The notes beneath the pieces are model-generated. The model ran no database searches. It saw only the letters and a list, made by a program, of their open reading frames with translations, and was not told where the DNA came from. DNA of 6,672 bases from NCBI GenBank assembly GCA_025355705.1, contig JANXZD010000367.1:1-6672 (forward strand), written 5' to 3'. The DNA comes from Bacteroidota bacterium. Lineage in GTDB: Bacteria > Bacteroidota > Ignavibacteria > UBA10030 > UBA8401. Every line of letters starts with the position of its first letter. Position 1 is the stretch's first letter. Position numbers and translations under genes: made by a program. Below, one piece after another: positions 4,888 to 6,672 of the stretch.

Positions 4888-6435
4888 ATGAATTATTTAT
4901 CACAAAAAGAATTAGACCAGATCATCTCGTTGTATTTAGACGGTGAACTTGATGATGATGAAGCAAAAAAATTCGAAGAATATCTCGAGACACATCCAAC
5001 TGTTTTGCGCGAAATTGAAATTCTACAAACTGCGAAACGAACCCTTTCAACCAAAGAAAAATTTCCAAAAAATGATTGGTTCTGGTTGAAATTATCCAAC
5101 AGACTGGAACAGAAAGAATCTCACCTTCATAGAATTGTGCCGGGCGTTCGTTCTGTCTTTGCTTTTTCTAGCATTGCTTCGATGATTGCATTGATTGTTG
5201 GAATATTGTATTTCAGAGAGAGTCCGCTATTTTACCAATTCTTTGTTGATAAAAAGAATTTGGTTGAAAATGTTTATCGAAATAATATTATGACAGGGAA
5301 TATCCTGCCGTTATTTTCTAATCTTTCGAAGGATGACGTATTAAATTTTGCCTTGTTTGGAAGTATTGCGATTGATTCGGCAAACAATACAACATTGAGT
5401 GTAAAAAATTCGAAAGACAAAGGTTCACAAATTCAGATTATGCGTAACGAAAAGTTGCCCGCACCACCTGTAACGGTAAAAGATTTTGCAAAAGAAATTG
5501 GGATCTCATCCAATCAACAAGAGATCGTGGATTCTATTCTTGGTTCATATAAAGAAAAGCTTCAAGCTTCGGTGCTTGTGAGCGAGAATGACGAAGTTGC
5601 GATCCATACGGAACTTGTTGATTTGAATCGCGCAATGGTTTCAACGATTGCAGCCTGTCTTGAACCAACACAGAGGACTCGATTTCAGCGATTTCTTGAA
5701 ATCAGAAATGCACCATATGTTGTTATTGCAGTTAATGCGCCGAAACTTGAACCTCACGTTATTTGGAATAAAATTCCGAGTGTTTCGAGCAGTCACAATT
5801 ATGTCATCATTTCTCCAGATTCCGTTGAATTTGGTGAAATGAGAATTAATGTAGATAGTATTCGTGAAGTTGCACGACGTAGGGAAATGAGATACAAACG
5901 ATTGATGACAGAACGAATGGTTGCAGAATTAACTGACCGTCAACAGCGTATTGAAGAGAACTTAATCGGAATGGGACAAAATCGTGTTCGTATTCAATCT
6001 TCTAGCGGTGCATTTCAAATTCATTTTGAACCACCTACTGCTTCTAATCAGGATGTAGAAATGATAGACATGGTAAAACCTCGGCTTGGAATTCCAGCAA
6101 CACCGAGAACTTTGGTCAATGAAATGAGAGTTAGTGGAGACTCTTTATTTTCGTTTGAAATGCCGATGGATGACCTGACACGGACTATGTTCAAACATAT
6201 GCAAAATGGAGAGTTTCATTTTGAAGTTATTGATACGGTTATACAGGGGCCAAAAATGAAAGTGACTTTCAAGACTCCATCCAATAAACGGGAATTTGAA
6301 TCGAAATTGCGTGAATTGAAGAATCAAGAGCGAGATCTTATCGATCTGGACTCATTGTTACTTGAAAGTGCCAAACATGGAATTGAAACTCTTCCTGCAA
6401 AAACAAAACATACAAAAAAGGAATTTGAAATTTAA
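4888..6435 (+). CDS. Single-pass membrane anti-sigma factor with large extracytoplasmic sensor region
   Basis: Predicted partner of the upstream sigma factor, 515 aa. Residues 1-55 resemble an anti-sigma domain (LYLDGELDDDEAKKFEEYL), but lack the HxxxCxxC zinc ligands of ZAS proteins. A hydrophobic segment at about 88-109 is the only clear membrane span, so about 400 residues lie outside the cytoplasm. Residues 200-275 look all-helical with two LTxxQ-like pieces (ISSNQQEIVDSIL and LEPTQRTRFQRFL), recalling Spy/CpxP/CnrX-type sensors. Residues 325-362 are charged and probably helical; 400-465 I do not recognise; 463-488 are charged again. Inferred role: holds the sigma at the membrane until an envelope signal, possibly via proteolysis. 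The position one base after sigma, the domain and the topology make anti-sigma likely; the signal is unknown. Confidence 0.8.
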   Translation: MNYLSQKELDQIISLYLDGELDDDEAKKFEEYLETHPTVLREIEILQTAKRTLSTKEKFPKNDWFWLKLSNRLEQKESHLHRIVPGVRSVFAFSSIASMIALIVGILYFRESPLFYQFFVDKKNLVENVYRNNIMTGNILPLFSNLSKDDVLNFALFGSIAIDSANNTTLSVKNSKDKGSQIQIMRNEKLPAPPVTVKDFAKEIGISSNQQEIVDSILGSYKEKLQASVLVSENDEVAIHTELVDLNRAMVSTIAACLEPTQRTRFQRFLEIRNAPYVVIAVNAPKLEPHVIWNKIPSVSSSHNYVIISPDSVEFGEMRINVDSIREVARRREMRYKRLMTERMVAELTDRQQRIEENLIGMGQNRVRIQSSSGAFQIHFEPPTASNQDVEMIDMVKPRLGIPATPRTLVNEMRVSGDSLFSFEMPMDDLTRTMFKHMQNGEFHFEVIDTVIQGPKMKVTFKTPSNKREFESKLRELKNQERDLIDLDSLLLESAKHGIETLPAKTKHTKKEFEI

Positions 6436-6456
6436 GCAATACTATTTCCCATTATC

Positions 6457-6490
6457 AACCTCATTCTTACGTGGATGAGGTTTTATATTT
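6457..6490 (+). terminator. Probable Rho-independent terminator after the anti-sigma gene
   Basis: AACCTCATTC (6457-6466) pairs with GGATGAGGTT (6473-6482), ten pairs including one U-G, around a TTACGT loop. A broken T tract (TTTTATATTT) follows. It sits about 20 bases after the anti-sigma stop. The imperfect T run and the ATG of the next frame inside its right arm leave some doubt whether it terminates or attenuates. Confidence 0.6.
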
Positions 6491-6672
6491 TCATCATCGC
6501 GTTGTTGTTACTGGTTCGTATAAAATCTTTTAAGGAATTCTGGAACAATAAACCAGATATGATTTTTACATTACTTACACTTGGTATACTTGCTGAAGCG
6601 GCTATTTTTCAAACCACCAGTTATATTCCGGCCGATAATAATATTTTTTTTCACAGCTTTGCTTTTGCTTTT
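6475..6672 (+). CDS. Unrecognised membrane protein, N-terminal fragment (runs off right edge)
   Basis: An open frame of 66 codons from the ATG at 6475 to the window end without a stop. It begins MRFYIFIIALLLLVRIKSF, a hydrophobic N-terminal segment with a positive flank, followed by KEFWNNKPDMIFTLLTLGI and a second apolar stretch, ending IFFHSFAFAF. At least two membrane spans are likely. I do not recognise the family from this piece. No SD is seen. The start lies in the right arm of the hairpin after the anti-sigma gene, and the frame matches that of the anti-sigma after its TAA. It may be the next operon member or a separate gene. Start position is uncertain. Confidence 0.55.
   Translation, partial: MRFYIFIIALLLLVRIKSFKEFWNNKPDMIFTLLTLGILAEAAIFQTTSYIPADNNIFFHSFAFAF

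Overview
This window is AT-rich bacterial DNA, tightly packed and without mobile elements. It probably comes from the Bacteroidota/Chlorobiota (FCB) side, perhaps an Ignavibacteria-like lineage. The main clue is a 70-residue Hc1-type histone H1-like protein, a form I associate with that group. The Shine-Dalgarno picture is mixed: two genes have good purine-rich sites (the SDR and Hc1), while most others rely on overlapping starts or have none. The lineage call is an inference with modest confidence.

Left part (1-1644, minus strand): a ferrous-iron operon reading fur, feoA (Cys-rich paralogue), feoA (canonical), feoB. Every junction overlaps (ATGA, TAATG, ATGA). FeoB runs off the left edge, leaving only its cytosolic G domain and part of the helical spacer. 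A 25-bp perfect inverted repeat directly in front of fur looks like a Fur-family operator, so the whole operon is probably iron-responsive and self-regulated.

Divergent gap (1645-1847): about 200 bp holding at least four palindromes. These are the Fur-type box, a 10-bp CTTGATCAAG, a 12-5-12 inverted repeat and a 10-7-10 inverted repeat. The last two are built from variants of CGAAA(A)TT. This is the densest regulatory stretch of the window, and the factor that reads the CGAAATT elements is not evident.

Middle part (1848-3892, plus strand): an apparent three-gene operon with overlapping ends. It holds a FabG-like short-chain dehydrogenase, a small SRPBCC (START-like) protein and a CPBP-type membrane protein. 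The SRPBCC gene is broken twice, by a one-base frameshift in a C run and by an in-frame TAG in place of an expected Tyr codon. Most readers would therefore miss it. The CPBP protein keeps the EExxxR motif but appears to lack the conserved histidines of motifs 2 and 3.

Right part (3893-6672, plus strand): Hc1 with its own promoter, a strong SD and a Rho-independent terminator. Then comes an ECF sigma factor with a 515-aa single-pass anti-sigma partner one base downstream. An ECF-type promoter (GGAAC ... GTCTAA) sits just before the sigma gene, so the pair is probably self-activated. The extracytoplasmic part of the anti-sigma carries a segment resembling the LTxxQ/Spy-CpxP-CnrX helical fold, suggesting an envelope-stress or metal sensor fused to the anti-sigma domain. 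A hairpin follows, and the start of a further membrane protein lies inside it and is cut by the right edge.
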